From Spiroplasma sp. (GTDB lineage: Bacteria > Bacillota_I > Bacilli_A > Mycoplasmatales > VBWQ01), in assembly GCA_031119525.1 (NCBI GenBank), contig JAVHXO010000001.1:124001-188000 (forward strand): a DNA stretch of 64,000 nt, written 5' to 3'. Position 1 is the stretch's first letter; the number at the start of each line of letters is the position of its first letter. Of this stretch, positions 7,453 through 18,878 are shown in pieces. The notes under the pieces were generated by a model. That model did no database searches and was not told the DNA's origin. It was given only the letters and a program-made list of their open reading frames with translations. The position numbers and the translations under genes were made by a program.

Positions 7453-8340
7453 TTATTTAAATAAAGCTAACTCGAACTCTCTAATATCTTGCTCAGTAAA
7501 TTTTTTTAATTTATTATTTTTGTTTAAATCTTTATCCTGATTTAAAACTTCAATTTGTTGATCTAAATTTTGATTTTCCTTTGGTATTTTTTTAACTTCT
7601 TGAAGGAATTCTCCTTCATCTAAATTAAACATCATTCCTTTTGTTTCTAAAGCAGAACCATCATTTTTTCTCTTATAATGCACTAAAGTTTGATTAATAG
7701 TTTGACGTAAAACTGCTAACTCTTCAATTCAAAGTTTAATATCATTAATTTTTTGATTTAAAGTTAAAAAAAATTGATCTTCCGAAAAATTGGAATTTTG
7801 AATTAAGTATTGATAATATTTATACTCTTCAATCCGTCTGCTGTATCGTATTTTTTGATTTCTGCTTGCTTTACTAATTTGATAATCAACATGTAATCAT
7901 TTATTTTTTATTAATTCAGAAAATTTTTCTTTTTGATTAACTATTTTTTGTTCTTCTCTTTTTTTTAATTCTTTTACTTCATTGCATATAATAGCAAATC
8001 CTACTCGATATTCTTCAAGTTTTAATTTTAATAATGTGGTATTTTGAAATAAACTATTTTTATTACAACTTTTTTCTAACTGCTCATTTAATTTTATTTG
8101 TTGCTTATAGTTTAAAGCAGAAAGAAAAATAGTTTGATAATTTTGTAATTCTTCAACTTTTGTTTCTTTAATTTCCGATGAATAAAAATAAAAATCTTTG
8201 TTATCAAAATTTAAAACTAAAGGTTTTTCTTGTTTTTGTTGATCTTTTTCTTTTTTTCCTAATCAAATCAAATATTGATTTCAGTTATTATTATTTAATA
8301 CTATTGTTAAATTTTTGTTAGCATCAATTGTATTTGGCAT
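7453..8340 (-). CDS. Accessory cytoplasmic protein with one W...PLVLNF-FYFY module
   Basis: I do not recognise a named family. The 295-residue protein has no signal peptide or membrane helix. Residues about 10-100 form a module with WNQYLIWLG, then KPLVLNFDNKDFYFYSSEI, then FQNTTLLKLKLEE. The same module occurs twice in the protein at 50706-52145. Residues 100-295 are highly charged and probably coiled coil (for example ELKKREEQKIVNQKEK). GGAG precedes the ATG, and a TATAAT lies at 8405-8410. It ends just outside the mobile element. It is probably a lineage-specific paralogous family; no function can be assigned. Confidence 0.8.
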
Positions 8341-8440
8341 AATTTTCTCCAATTATTTAGAATTTCACCAAACCTATTTTTTTACCTTTTATCCTTCTTG
8401 ATTTATTATACCTTATCTTAATTTTGACAAAAACTAATTA

Positions 8441-9022
8441 TTAAAAATTAATATTATCTTTAATAATTTTTTGAACTTCTTTAACTGCGTGATTTAAAAC
8501 ATCGTTAACAACAACATAATCATATTGGTCTTGCAATTTAAATTCCTCTTTAGCTTTCGTTAATCGTTCTTCAATCACTGACTTTGATTCACTAGCACGT
8601 AAACGAATTCTTTGTTCTAAAACTTTAAATGTTGGAGGCATAATAAAGATACTAAAGACATGTTTTTTATCGGGATAATTTTTCATTACTTGACTGGCAC
8701 CATCAGCTTCAATTTCTAAAATAACATTGTAACCTTCAAATTGTAATTGTTGAACATAACTTTTACTTGTACCATAATAGTTATTAATAAAACTAGTGTA
8801 TTCTAAGAAATCATTATTCTTAATCTTTTGTTGAAATTCTTTTTTACTAACAAAAAAATAATTAATTCCTGGAATTTCATAATTTCTTGGTTGTCTTGTT
8901 GTATAAGATACTGAATAAGCCAAATTTAAACTTTTATCTTTAAAAAGTTCACTAATAATTGCTCCTTTACCAACGCCGCTTGGTCCAGAAATAATAATTA
9001 ACTTGCCTTTTTTGTCACTCAT
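8441..9022 (-). CDS. gmk: Guanylate kinase
   Basis: This enzyme phosphorylates GMP or dGMP to the diphosphate with ATP, an essential step in purine salvage. The 193 residues contain the P-loop GPSGVGKGA, the GMP-binding SYTTRQPRNYE and YGTSKSYV segments, and the LID Arg-rich stretch EQRIRLRASES. Length is typical. The start ATG is the one 6 nt after AAAGAGG; a longer in-frame reading adds 12 unlikely residues. It lies 45 bp downstream of rsmD and is probably co-transcribed with it. Confidence 0.95.
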   Translation of the reverse strand: MSDKKGKLIIISGPSGVGKGAIISELFKDKSLNLAYSVSYTTRQPRNYEIPGINYFFVSKKEFQQKIKNNDFLEYTSFINNYYGTSKSYVQQLQFEGYNVILEIEADGASQVMKNYPDKKHVFSIFIMPPTFKVLEQRIRLRASESKSVIEERLTKAKEEFKLQDQYDYVVVNDVLNHAVKEVQKIIKDNINF

Positions 9023-9067
9023 TGCTGCCTCTTTCTTGTTTTTTGATGATTTTTGCAATTACATTAA

Positions 9068-9625
9068 TTATTTTGGTTGATATTGAATAATTTTAATATA
9101 TATTTTACCGTATTTTTTTTCTGATACGACCTTAAATTGTGAATTTAATTGGAAATTTTCTAGAATAGTATTTGTCTCTAGCATTATTAAAGCATTAGAA
9201 TTTAATAATTTGTTTTGATAACAAAAATTAAGAATTCATTGTTGGCAATTAAGATTAGCAAACGGTGGATCGACAAATAATAAATCAATTTTATTGTCAA
9301 ATTTTTTAAAAAAAGTTTGATAATCAAGATTACTTACTAATGTTACTTGATTTAAATGGCAATTATCAATATTTTTTTTAATAATTTTGCAAGCATCAAT
9401 GTTAATATCATTAATATATGCAAACTTAGCATTACGTGATAAACTTTCCAATGCTAAACTTCCACTACCACCAAAAACATCAACAACAATTAAATTGTCG
9501 AATTGACAATGATTTTGTAAAATATTAAAAATATTTTCTTTAATCCTTGTTAACGTTGGCCTTGTATCTTGTCCTGCTAAAGTAATTAATTTTTTCCCTC
9601 TTAGTTTGCCAGCAATAATATTCAT
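9068..9625 (-). CDS. rsmD: 16S rRNA (guanine-N2)-methyltransferase RsmD
   Basis: This Rossmann-fold enzyme methylates G966 of 16S rRNA using S-adenosylmethionine. The 185 residues start MNIIAGKLRGKKL, the usual RsmD N-terminus, followed by the RPTLTRIKENIFN helix, the SAM-binding VVDVFGGSGSLALE loop, and the catalytic DPPF motif. The last 56 residues follow a UGA Trp codon at 9236-9238. It is the first gene of an rsmD-gmk pair and is divergent from def. Confidence 0.93.
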
Positions 9626-9982
9626 TGATTAATTTCTTTCTATTTCAAATGATTTATAGTTTTTAATTTAAATAAATTATAAAACAAATTTCTTATTAGA
9701 TTTGTAAAACATAAAGATAATTTAATTTTTATAGTTTTTAAAAAAATAAAACGATATAATAATTAAAAATCATTTCTAAGAAAATTAGAAAAAAATAACA
9801 TTTTTACTATGAAAAAAATAATTTTACGATATAATTAATTTAATCAGTGCTGAGAGGTTTTAATTTTATTTTTTGAAAAATTAAAACTTTAAAAAAATAA
9901 AAACTTATATTAAGATAATAATTTGTTACACAACTTAATAAAACTATTAAATACTTAAAAAACTATTATTAAAGGAAGCTTT
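9626..9982. other. Divergent intergenic region between rsmD and def
   Basis: This very AT-rich stretch must hold the promoters of both flanking genes. A weak hairpin, GTTTTAATTTT / AAAATTAAAAC (9857-9887), is the only visible structure. No small gene with a ribosome site is seen on either strand. AAAGGAAG near 9971 is the def ribosome site. Confidence 0.5.
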
Positions 9983-10573
9983 ATGTTAAAACTACTGCAA
10001 GAAGAAATACCGTCTGCCAAATGAATTGTTAAAGATAATCAAAAATCATTATTAGGAAATTGTAACGAAGTAAAACTTCCATTAAACCGAAATGATGAAT
10101 TAATTATAAAAAAAATGATTGATTGAGTTCGCGCCTCTCAAGATGAAAAATTTAATGCCAAGCAAGAAATGATTGAAGCAATTGGCATTGCTGCACCACA
10201 AATTGGCGCTAATATTAAAATGTATTATATTTTATTGCCAATCTTTGACGATCAAGGCAACAAAACAAAATATTTAGAGCATGCTTTAATTAATCCTAAA
10301 ATTATTGCTCGTTCAGAGCAATTAGCAGCATTAAAAAATGGTGAAGGATGTTTAAGTGTTGATAAAAAACATCAAGGTTATGTCCCAAGAAATTATAAAA
10401 TTCATGTTGTTGGTTATGATTATTTAAAGAAAAAAAATATTAACTTAACAATTAGAGGTTATGAAGCAATTGTTTTCCAACATGAACAAGATCATTTAGA
10501 AAAAAAACTATACTATCATCATATTAATAAAAATAACCCGTGAGTAAAAAATAATAACTTAATCATTATTTAA
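9983..10573 (+). CDS. def: Peptide deformylase
   Basis: This metalloenzyme removes the N-formyl group from nascent proteins. All three catalytic motifs are present in the 196-residue product: GIAAPQIG (motif 1), EGCLSV with the metal-binding Cys (motif 2), and QHEQDHL with the two metal-binding His and the catalytic Glu (motif 3). The length and the insert between motifs 1 and 2 fit the Gram-positive type 2 enzyme. AAAGGAAG precedes the ATG. UGA encodes Trp at three sites. It is followed 50 bp later by the RNase J gene. Confidence 0.96.
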
Positions 10574-10623
10574 ATAATGCAATTAAATAATAAAAAATAT
10601 TGAAGGAGAAAAAAAGAATAATA

Positions 10624-12372
10624 ATGAATCAAAAACCAAAACAAAATCTTCAAGTTAAAGAAAAAAAAACACCTATTAGTCATACAAACAATAACCATAA
10701 AGAAGTAACAAAAGTATTTGCTCTTGGTGGTTTAGAAGAAGTTGGAAAAAATACTTATGTCGTTGAACAAGGTAATGAAATTATTTTAATTGATGCTGGT
10801 GTTAAATTTCCTGATGCAACAATGCCAGGAATTGAAGCAGTAATACCTGATTATAGTTATTTAAAAGAAAACAAAAATAAAATTAAAGCAATTTTTATTA
10901 CTCATGGCCATGAAGATCATATTGGTGGGATTCCTTATCTATTAAAAGAAATTGACACAATTCCAAAAATTTATGCTCCAAGATTAGCAGCTGCTTTAAT
11001 TCGTCATAAAATCAAAGATAAAGGCGTCAAAACAAAAACAAAAATTGAAATTATTGATAATAATTCCTTAATTAAAACTCATAATTTTACTGTTACTTTC
11101 TTTGCTGTTAACCATTCAATTCCTGATGCTTTTGGTGTTTATCTTAAAACAAGTAATGGCACAATTGCATCAACGGGTGATTATAAATTTGATTGAACAC
11201 CATTAGGTCATAACGCTGATTTAGAAAAAATGGCACAAATGGGTAAAGATGGTATAACTTTATTTTTAGCAGATTCAACTAATGCTGAAGTTACTGGCTA
11301 TACTATGACTGAAATGCTAGTTGTTAAAAGAATTAGCGAGTTATTTGCTAAAACTAAAGGGCGAATTTTAATTTCAACTTTTGCTTCTAATGTTCACCGA
11401 ATTCAAGAAATTATTGAAGTTGCTACTAAATATCAAAGAAAAGTTATTGTTCAAGGTCGTAGTTTAGAAAGAATTATTAAAGTTATTCGTGAAATGGGTC
11501 ATTTAAAAGTTAGAGATGACGCTTTCATTAAACCTGATGAAGCAAAAAAAATTCCAAATAATAAAATTGTTATCTTGTGTACTGGTTCACAAGGTGAACC
11601 GTTGGCTGCTCTGTCACGAATTGCCAATCGTGAACACCGCCAAATTAAAATTATTCCTGGTGATACTGTAATCTTTTCTTCTTCTGCAATTCCTGGCAAT
11701 AAACTTGATGTTGAACGTGTTGTTAATAAACTAACAAGATTGAATGCGATTGTTGAAGAAAACTCACCATTAAATTGATTGCACACATCTGGTCACGCAT
11801 CACAAGAAGAACAAAAACTAATGCTAAGTTTAATTAAACCAAGATACTTTATGCCAATGCATGGTGATTATCGGATGCTAAAAACTCATAAAGAAACTGC
11901 TGTTTCTGTGGGTGTTAAAGAAGAAAATATTTTCATTTGTGCTAATGGTGATGCCATTATCATGGAAAAAGGACAATGTCATTTAAGTGATAAAAGAATT
12001 AATGCTGATCCAGTTTATGTTGATGGTGGTAAAGATATGTCAGAAATTACAACAACAGCAATTATTCGTGATCGCCAAATACTTTCTAAAGAAGGATTAA
12101 TTGCCATTGTTGTTTCAATTGATTCGCAAAATAACAAGTTATTAGCACCACCAACATTTATCTCTCGTGGTTCTTTCTATGTTCGTGATTCTGCACCTTT
12201 AGTTGCTGAATCAATTGCAATTGTAACTCGCGCAATTAATGATGTTTTAAAAAGTGAAAAAGTGACTTTTGCGATTTTAAAAAACACAATTAAATCTAAT
12301 TTAGCACCATTCATATTCAAGAAAAAAAGACGAAATCCCTTAATTATTCCTGTAATTTTAAATAAAAAGTAA
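10624..12372 (+). CDS. rnj: Ribonuclease J
   Basis: The 582-residue protein is a metallo-beta-lactamase/beta-CASP nuclease for 5'-to-3' exonucleolytic and endonucleolytic mRNA decay and rRNA maturation. The zinc-binding THGHEDHIGG motif, the downstream NHSIPDAF and STGDYKFDW segments, the beta-CASP region with IQGRS-like IVQGRSLER, and HTSGHAS and MPMHGDYRM motifs are all visible, so it is complete. A Lys-rich N-terminal tail of about 30 residues precedes the core. UGA Trp codons occur at 11194 and 11776. The AAGGAG site is 15 nt from this ATG, longer than usual. Whether it is the J1 or J2 paralogue cannot be told here. Confidence 0.94.
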
Positions 12373-12472
12373 AATTAAAATTGTTTATACTAAAATCATT
12401 TATTTATCCAATAGTAGAAAACTAGGAAATCTAATTTTAACAATTAATGTTACTGAATAATTAATTCAAAGT

Positions 12473-12511
12473 AAAAAATTCTTTATTATAAAAATTAATA
12501 AAGAATTTTTT
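12473..12511 (+). terminator. Terminator after RNase J
   Basis: A 15-bp stem AAAAAATTCTTTATT / AATAAAGAATTTTTT with a 9-nt loop runs straight into a T run, about 100 bp beyond the stop codon of RNase J. Confidence 0.85.
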
Positions 12512-12586
12512 TTATATAAATATTTTTTTGTGTTATAAGTAAGGTACTAAAATTATTAAAAAATATAACGAAGGGAATATAATAAA

Positions 12587-15205
12587 ATGGCTAACAATTT
12601 AATAGATAGTGAACTTATTTTAGAAGAAAAAAAACCAAAAAGGTTATACAAAAATTGAAAACTTTATGCTAGCGCTTTAGGAATTATTGTCATTGGTACT
12701 GGTACTGGTTTAGGAATTTATTATGGCATTGAAAGTAATAATCCTGTGGTTGATTTAGGACCTGCAGTAACTGATCAAGATTTTGCTGATGCTATCAATG
12801 AAGCAAATTATGCAATTACAGTTAAGGTCCGTGATGTTGTTGCAGAAGTTAACAAATTAATTACTCCTGAATTAATTCACGAGCAACTGCTTAATGAATT
12901 TTATGAAGGTTTTAACCCTGATTCATTCAAGTTTAATCGAATTGCTATTGATGACCGAACTTTAGAAGATACTGATTTATTGGGATCTGGGCCAATTGAC
13001 GCTCAAATTGATTATAATTATGGTATTATTGAAAATCAAACAACTAAACTAACAATTAATGTTGTTGGGGTTGATGATCAACAAATCGTTACAGCAATAA
13101 ATAACACTAACTATCAAACAGAAATTAAAGTTAATAGCGCAACTAGTGAACTTTCAATTACTGATGAATTTATCAAAACAGAACTAAGTGAGGAAGTTAA
13201 AACAGCCTTTAATCCTAATTCATTTAGTGTCAATCAAATTACTGTTGCTGGTGAAAAGTTAAAAGATAATGATTTAACAACATCTGGACCAATTGATGCT
13301 CAAATTGATTACAATTACGGATCATTTAAAAATCAAACAACTAATTTAAAAATTGAAGTTACTGGCATTGATAACAAACAAATCGTGGCAGCGATCAATA
13401 GTGTTAATAACTATCAATTAACAGTTAATGTTCGCGATGATGTAACAAAAGTTACCAACCAAATTGATAGTAAATTCATTAAAGAAAAATTAACTGATAA
13501 AATTAAGACAGCTTTCAATGCTGATTGATTTGGTTTTAATCAAGTAATGATTAATGATCGAAAATTAAATAACGATGATTTACTAGTGTCTGCACCGCTG
13601 AAAGTACAAATCAATTACAATTATGGTGGAATTACAAATCAAACAACTAAACTAACAATTAATGTTGTTGGGGTTGATGATCAACAAATTGTTGAGGCAA
13701 TTAATGATCAAAAATATCAAACAGAAGTTAAAGTTAATAGTGCAGCTAGCTCTGTAATAATTGATGGTAATTTCATTAAAGAAAAACTAACTGATGAAGT
13801 CAAAGTAGCTTTTATCCCTAATTCTTTTAGTGTCAACCAAATTACTGTTGCTGGTGAAAAGTTAAAAGATAACGATTTAACAACATCTGGGCCAATTGAT
13901 GCTCAAATTGATTACAATTACGGATCATTTAAAAATCAAACAACTAATTTAAAAATTGAAGTTACTGGCATTGATAACAAACAAATCATTACAGCAATAA
14001 ATAGTGTTAACTATCAAACAGAAGTTAAAGTTAATAGTAAGGCTAAAGATTTAATCATTACTAGTGACTTTATTAAAAACCAATTAAGTAATGAAATTAA
14101 AACAGCCTTCAATGACAAATTATTTAATTTCAACAAAATTACTGTTGCTGGTGAAATTTTAAAAGATAACGATTTAACAACATCTGGTACAATTGATGCG
14201 CTAATTGATTACAATTATGGATCATTTAAAAATCAAACAACTAATTTAAAAATTAAAGTTACTGGTATTGATAACAAACAAATCGTGACAGCCATCAATG
14301 GTGCTACCTATCAAACAGAAGTTAAAGTTAGTAGTGCAGCTAGCGCTATTAAAATTACTAGTGACTTTATTAAAAACCAATTAAATAGTGATATTAAAGC
14401 AGCATTTAATGATAACTTATTTAAAGTTGATTCAATAACTGTCAATGGCAAAAATCTAACAGATAACGATTTGATAACAGTTAGAACAATTGAAACACAA
14501 ATTAATTACAACTATGGTTCAATGACGAACCAAAAAACTAAACTAATGATTAAAGTTACTGGCGTTGATAGTCAACAAATTGTTGATGCAATTAACAAAG
14601 AAAATTATGAACTTGAAGTTGAAGTTCATACAAAAGTTTCAGAAGTTAAACTTCTACTTGATAGTAATTTTATTAAACAAGTATTAAGTGAAAATATTCA
14701 AGATGCTTTTGATGATAGCTTATTTAAGCTTAATAAAATTATTGTTGATGGGGAAAATCTAGAAGATAGCGATTTAACAGACCCTAAATTAATTGAGACG
14801 CAAATCAATTACAACTATGGTACAATTGTTAATCAAACAACTAAACTAACAATTAATATTGGGCCAATAACTGAAGATAAAGTTGTTGAGGCAATTAATA
14901 AAATGCAATGTGATGCCTGAGCTGTTGTTGATGAGACTGTAGAACAAATTGGTAATATCTTTAAATCTGGCGACTATATTGTAGGACAATTTAAACATTC
15001 AACAATATATGATAAATTTAGAGCAGAATTTGAAAAAAATAAAGGAACATACAAATTTATTAGACTTATGTATCAAAATCGTGAATTACGAGATAGTGAC
15101 TTAAAAACAGCTAAAACAATTGACATTAAAATTGTCTATAATTACGGTACCCATATCAACCAAGAAACTAATTTAAAATTAGAAATCAAAGCAAGTAGAC
15201 CATAA
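12587..15205 (+). CDS. Large membrane-anchored surface protein with about eight ~98-residue repeats
   Basis: The 872-residue protein has a short cytoplasmic start with basic residues (KKPKRLYKNWK), one transmembrane helix (about 30-50, ASALGIIVIGTGTGLGIYYG) and then about eight copies of a ~98-residue repeat. Each repeat has a DxQQIVxAIN segment, a FIKxxLSxEIKxAFN segment, an ITVAGEKLKDNDL segment, and a closing IDYNYG-xxxNQTTxLxI. The last copy is degenerate. Repeats two units apart are almost identical in DNA. The layout resembles surface adhesins or variable antigens, with the repeats outside the cell. It has its own promoter region and terminator. The family is not one I can name. Confidence 0.85.
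13213..13987 (+). repeat. Near-identical DNA repeats inside the surface-protein gene
   Basis: About 170 bp at 13213-13385 recurs at about 13815-13987 with only a few differences, and partly again near 14140-14285. The copies are two protein-repeat units (about 600 bp) apart, so homologous recombination would delete or add repeat pairs in frame. Confidence 0.8.
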
Positions 15206-15228
15206 ACATTTTTATAAGTAACAAACTA

Positions 15229-15252
15229 AAATGCAATAATAATATTGCATTT
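15229..15252 (+). terminator. Terminator after the repeat surface protein
   Basis: A 10-bp stem AAATGCAATA / TATTGCATTT with a 4-nt loop is followed by TTT and an A/T-rich run, 24 bp past the stop. Confidence 0.85.
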
Positions 15253-15284
15253 TTTAATTATTACAATTTAAATAAAAAAAATAA

Positions 15285-15311
15285 TTGGCAAAAAATTATT
15301 GATGTTATAAT
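15285..15311 (+). promoter_or_regulatory. Candidate promoter of the lipoprotein gene
   Basis: TTGGCA (15285-15290) and TATAAT (15306-15311) are 15 bp apart, shorter than the 17 bp optimum. It is the only consensus-like pair between the terminator above and the lipoprotein start 31 bp below. Confidence 0.45.
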
Positions 15312-15341
15312 TTGATTAATAAAAAAACAGAAAGAGAAAAA

Positions 15342-16145
15342 ATGAAAAAACTATTAAAGTTATTGTTTACTTTATCAGCAACTACTACTTTGCCCCTATC
15401 AGTTATCGCTTGTCAACAAGAAAGTTTAGATGGTACTTTAAAAAAAATTTATGATGGTGAAACTAAATTTACTATTAATCAAATCTTATCTGAAGAATCA
15501 ATAACAGAAACAATAACAACTAAATCTTTAACGATTGCTAAAGCTAATGAATTAGCAAAAGGCATTGCTGAAACAATTTTAACTGCTAATAATCCAATCA
15601 CTTGATTTGATCAAAGTTTAGAAGTAAATCAAACATGTTATAATTTTAATATTACTAATGGAACAAAAGATGATTCAAATAGTAATATTAGTTGAGATGT
15701 AAAAAAAGATAATCAAAAATTTGATATTAATATTAGTTATCTTGTTGGTAAAGTTAATCAAAATAAAAATTTTGATGCCAAACAAAGAATTAATATGACT
15801 TTTAATATTAAAGCAGGCACTAGCTCAAGTGATATAATTCTTAATAAGTGAATTACTAACTTTAATGGCCAAACCGCCAACCCAATTGAAGTTAATTTAA
15901 CAAGTCAAAATATTACTAAACCAAAAAATGGTACCAGTTGATCGGATGTTGAAAAAAAAGTTATTACAGCAACTTATGAAGCAATCGCTGGTAAATTAAC
16001 ATGAGACGGTGCAAAGGAAGTTACAACTTATTATATCCAAAATGTTGATGCTACAATTACCAATGATTCATTAAAAATAAAAATTAACGCTAGTTTGAAT
16101 GATGCCAAAGCAAATAGTGCTGATTTTGCTATTAAATTTGTATAA
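15342..16145 (+). CDS. Lipoprotein of unknown function
   Basis: The 267-residue product begins with a basic start (MKKLLKLLF), a hydrophobic core, and a lipobox ending LSVIAC, so the Cys at about residue 24 would be lipid-modified and hold the protein on the outer face of the membrane. The mature part is Asn- and Thr-rich with two similar segments ending in NINxSYL and KIKINASL, suggesting a beta-rich fold. No enzyme motif is seen. UGA encodes Trp at several positions. It follows the repeat surface protein and together with it forms a surface-protein patch. The preceding site is the weak AAAGAG. Confidence 0.85.
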
Positions 16146-16196
16146 TTAAATAAGAAAATAAAAAACAAACCAAAATAATAAAATCCGGGGATTGCA

Positions 16197-17480
16197 ATGG
16201 AAAAAAATGATGACAAAAATAAATCATCACAACAAGATAATATAGGGCAAGAAGTTAAAAATCTTAAAGAAGAAAAGCAAAAAAGCAAAAAAGATTTAGC
16301 TCGTGAAGAAAAAATAAAAAAACAACAATTAAAAAAGGCACAAAAAGAAAAGAAAAAACGAGAAAAACGTGCTCGACAAAAGAGAAAATCTTTATTTCTT
16401 GACGCTTTTAATTTTAAAGATACAAAAATTAAAGAAGAATTTCATAGTTCATGAAAAAATTTTAATATAACTAATACTGCTAAAAATCTATGATGAGTTT
16501 TAATTGGTGCTTTTTTAACATCAATTTCATTTTATTATTTTATTAACCCAGCTAATTTATATACTAATGGTTTATCTGCTTTTGCCCAATTAATTGCTAA
16601 AGTAATTTTTTTCCAATATGAAAAAACAGATCCCGAACTATATGAACAAATGCGGGCTTTATATTACTACCCTATTTTATTTGCCATGAATATTCCAATT
16701 ATTATTTGAGGACTTTTTAAAGTTGGTTGAAGATTTTCCTTCTATACTGTGATTTATATGGGATTAAATATTGGTTTATTAACAGGTTTATCATTAATTC
16801 CATATGTTAAAGATTTTAAAGTTTTTGGTGCTGTTTTAAATGAAAATGAAGTCTTAAGTCAATCATTTATCTTTGCTGTTCTAGGTGGTTTAATTAATGG
16901 TACTGGTTTAGGCTTATTATTTAAAACTGGTGGTTCTAGTGGTGGTATGGACTTTATTAGTACTTACATTTCAATTAAAAGAAAATATTCAGTTGCTAAT
17001 ATTATTAAAAATACTAATATCGTTATTGTTATTATTGCTGTTTTTTTGGATGGCACAATTCTGCATAAACGTAGTGTCCCTGATAATTATTTTAGTGATC
17101 CTTATTTCTTTGCCACAATCTTTTATATTTATGTTACTTCATTGGTAATGAATCGTGTTTATCCAAAGTTTATGATGATGACAGTCTTCATTATTTCAAC
17201 TGAAATTGAAGAAATTCGCAAATATATTTACGCCAACAATTATTTACGTGGTGGTAATATTTGAAATGTTAAAGGTCTTTATTCAGGAAAAGAATACAAC
17301 ATGATGATGACGACGATGTCATTATTAGAATATAACTTCTTTAAATATAAAATTGCTAATATTGATCCAAAATTATTTATGATTGCTGTACCAACTCGTA
17401 ATATGCATGGTGGTAATCAAGGTAACCCACCATCAGATAAACCAGTTGATGTTAAAAAAATTACTGATGTCACTGTTTAA
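16197..17480 (+). CDS. YitT-family membrane protein (DUF161 plus DUF2179)
   Basis: The 427-residue protein starts with a long Lys/Glu-rich cytoplasmic stretch (1-65), followed by five or so transmembrane helices with the family's glycine-rich signature FKTGGSSGGMDFIS and a C-terminal soluble DUF2179-like domain with MMTTMS and DPKLFMIAVPT. YitT proteins are common in mollicutes, often in several copies, and their substrate is unknown. The charged N-terminal extension is not part of the core family and may be a coiled coil or a nucleic-acid contact. The start ATG is preceded by a purine-rich GGGG at 9 nt. Confidence 0.85.
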
Positions 17481-17579
17481 TAATAAAATAAAGATTGCTC
17501 TAAACACCATTTTATGCCATAATGTTATAAGTTAAGTTAAAAAAATTACTGAATCATAAGTCCATAGGAGGAAATATTA

Positions 17580-17729
17580 ATGCGTGATGGTGTAACTTTA
17601 CGTTGTGAAAAATGTAAAGAAGAAAATTATATTGCAGATAGAAATAAAAAAAAGCAAGTAGAAAAATTAGCAGTTAAAAAATTTTGCCCTAGATGCAATG
17701 CTCATACTTTACATAAAGAAAAGAAATAA
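17580..17729 (+). CDS. rpmG: 50S ribosomal protein L33
   Basis: The 49-residue protein has the two zinc-binding cysteine pairs CEKC and CPRC, so it is the zinc-dependent C+ form of L33. The start is preceded by a strong AGGAGG. Spiroplasmas often carry more than one rpmG copy; this one is a separate gene between a YitT protein and a peptidase, not beside secE/nusG. Confidence 0.93.
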   Translation: MRDGVTLRCEKCKEENYIADRNKKKQVEKLAVKKFCPRCNAHTLHKEKK

Positions 17730-17795
17730 GTTTGACTTATTTTTTTTCTTTATTATAGAATATTTATGAGAACTTCAAAGAATTAAGGTGATAAG

Positions 17796-18857
17796 ATGGA
17801 TAAAATAAACAAAATTAAAGAAATTTTAGAAAAAAATAAATTGGATGCAATCTTACTATACAGTTTTGAAAATCGTTTTTGATATAGTGATTTTATTTCT
17901 ACGTTAGGTTTTTTAGTTATTACTAAAAATTATGCTAAATTATTTGTTGATGGTCGTTATATTACTGAAGCTAAAAGTGATGCTAAAAATGTCATTGTTG
18001 AAAATTTTACTAATATTTATCAATCACTAAATAATCTTTTTCAAGATACTAAAATAAAGCAAGTTGGTTTTGAAGCTGATTATATTACTGTTGGTCAACT
18101 ACAAGAATGACAACAACAATTACCAAAAACTAACTTTCTGCCTTTAAATTTAAAAGAATTACGAATGATTAAAGATCATGATGAAGTTAATCGCATTAAA
18201 AAAGCTTGTATGATTGGTGATTTAGCATATCAAGATGTTTTAAAAAATGTTAAACCTGGTATGAAAGAAAAAGATCTTGAAGCAATTATTTTAGATTCAT
18301 TTAATCGTAACGGTGCAACAAAACAATCTTTTGATACAATTGTTGCTTCAGGTATTAGAGGTTCAATGCCCCATGGTAAAGCAAGTGATAAAGTTATTAA
18401 CAACAATGAACTTATTACTTGTGATTTTGGTTGTGTTTATCAAGGTTTTTGTTCGGATATGACAAGAACTTTTGCTTTAGGGCAAGTTGATAAAAAATTA
18501 ATTGAAATTCATCAGATTGTTAAAGATGCCCAAATGAGTGGAATTAAAGCAGTTAAACCAGGAATTAATATTAGTATAATTGATAAAATTTGCCGTGATT
18601 ATATTACTAAAAAAGGTTATGGTGATTATTTTACGCATAATACTGGCCATGGATTAGGAATCGAAATTCATGAAGCACCTTGAGTAACTAAAAATCAACC
18701 AACAATTTTACAACCTGGTATGGTAATTACTGTTGAACCAGGAATTTATCTTCCTGGTTTAGGTGGCGTTAGAATTGAAGATGATATCTTAGTAACAGAA
18801 AATGGTTATGAAATTTTAACTAAATCACCAAGAGAAATTAATCTTCTAAAGAAATAA
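17796..18857 (+). CDS. pepP: Xaa-Pro aminopeptidase / M24 metallopeptidase
   Basis: The enzyme removes an N-terminal residue preceding proline in peptides, part of peptide use for amino acid supply. The 353 residues have a creatinase-like N-terminal domain (1-125) and a pita-bread M24 domain with the metal-ligand positions visible: [18 protein letters not shown] (two Asp), [13 protein letters not shown] (His), [10 protein letters not shown] (Glu) and VRIEDDI (Glu). It lies 21 bp upstream of efp; a peptidase gene beside efp is a common Firmicutes arrangement. AAGGTG precedes the start. Confidence 0.93.
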
Positions 18858-18878
18858 TTAAGGTGGTGGAGGTGAACA

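Noticed and set aside
9841-9890. Possible riboswitch: a CTGAGA box followed by a hairpin upstream of def
   Set aside because: The TPP riboswitch needs further conserved helices that are absent, and the downstream gene is not a thiamine gene. The hairpin alone is unremarkable.
12746-14920. CRISPR-like repeated DNA
   Set aside because: The ~295-bp units are coding and in frame, with no unique spacers of fixed length; they belong to the repeat surface protein.
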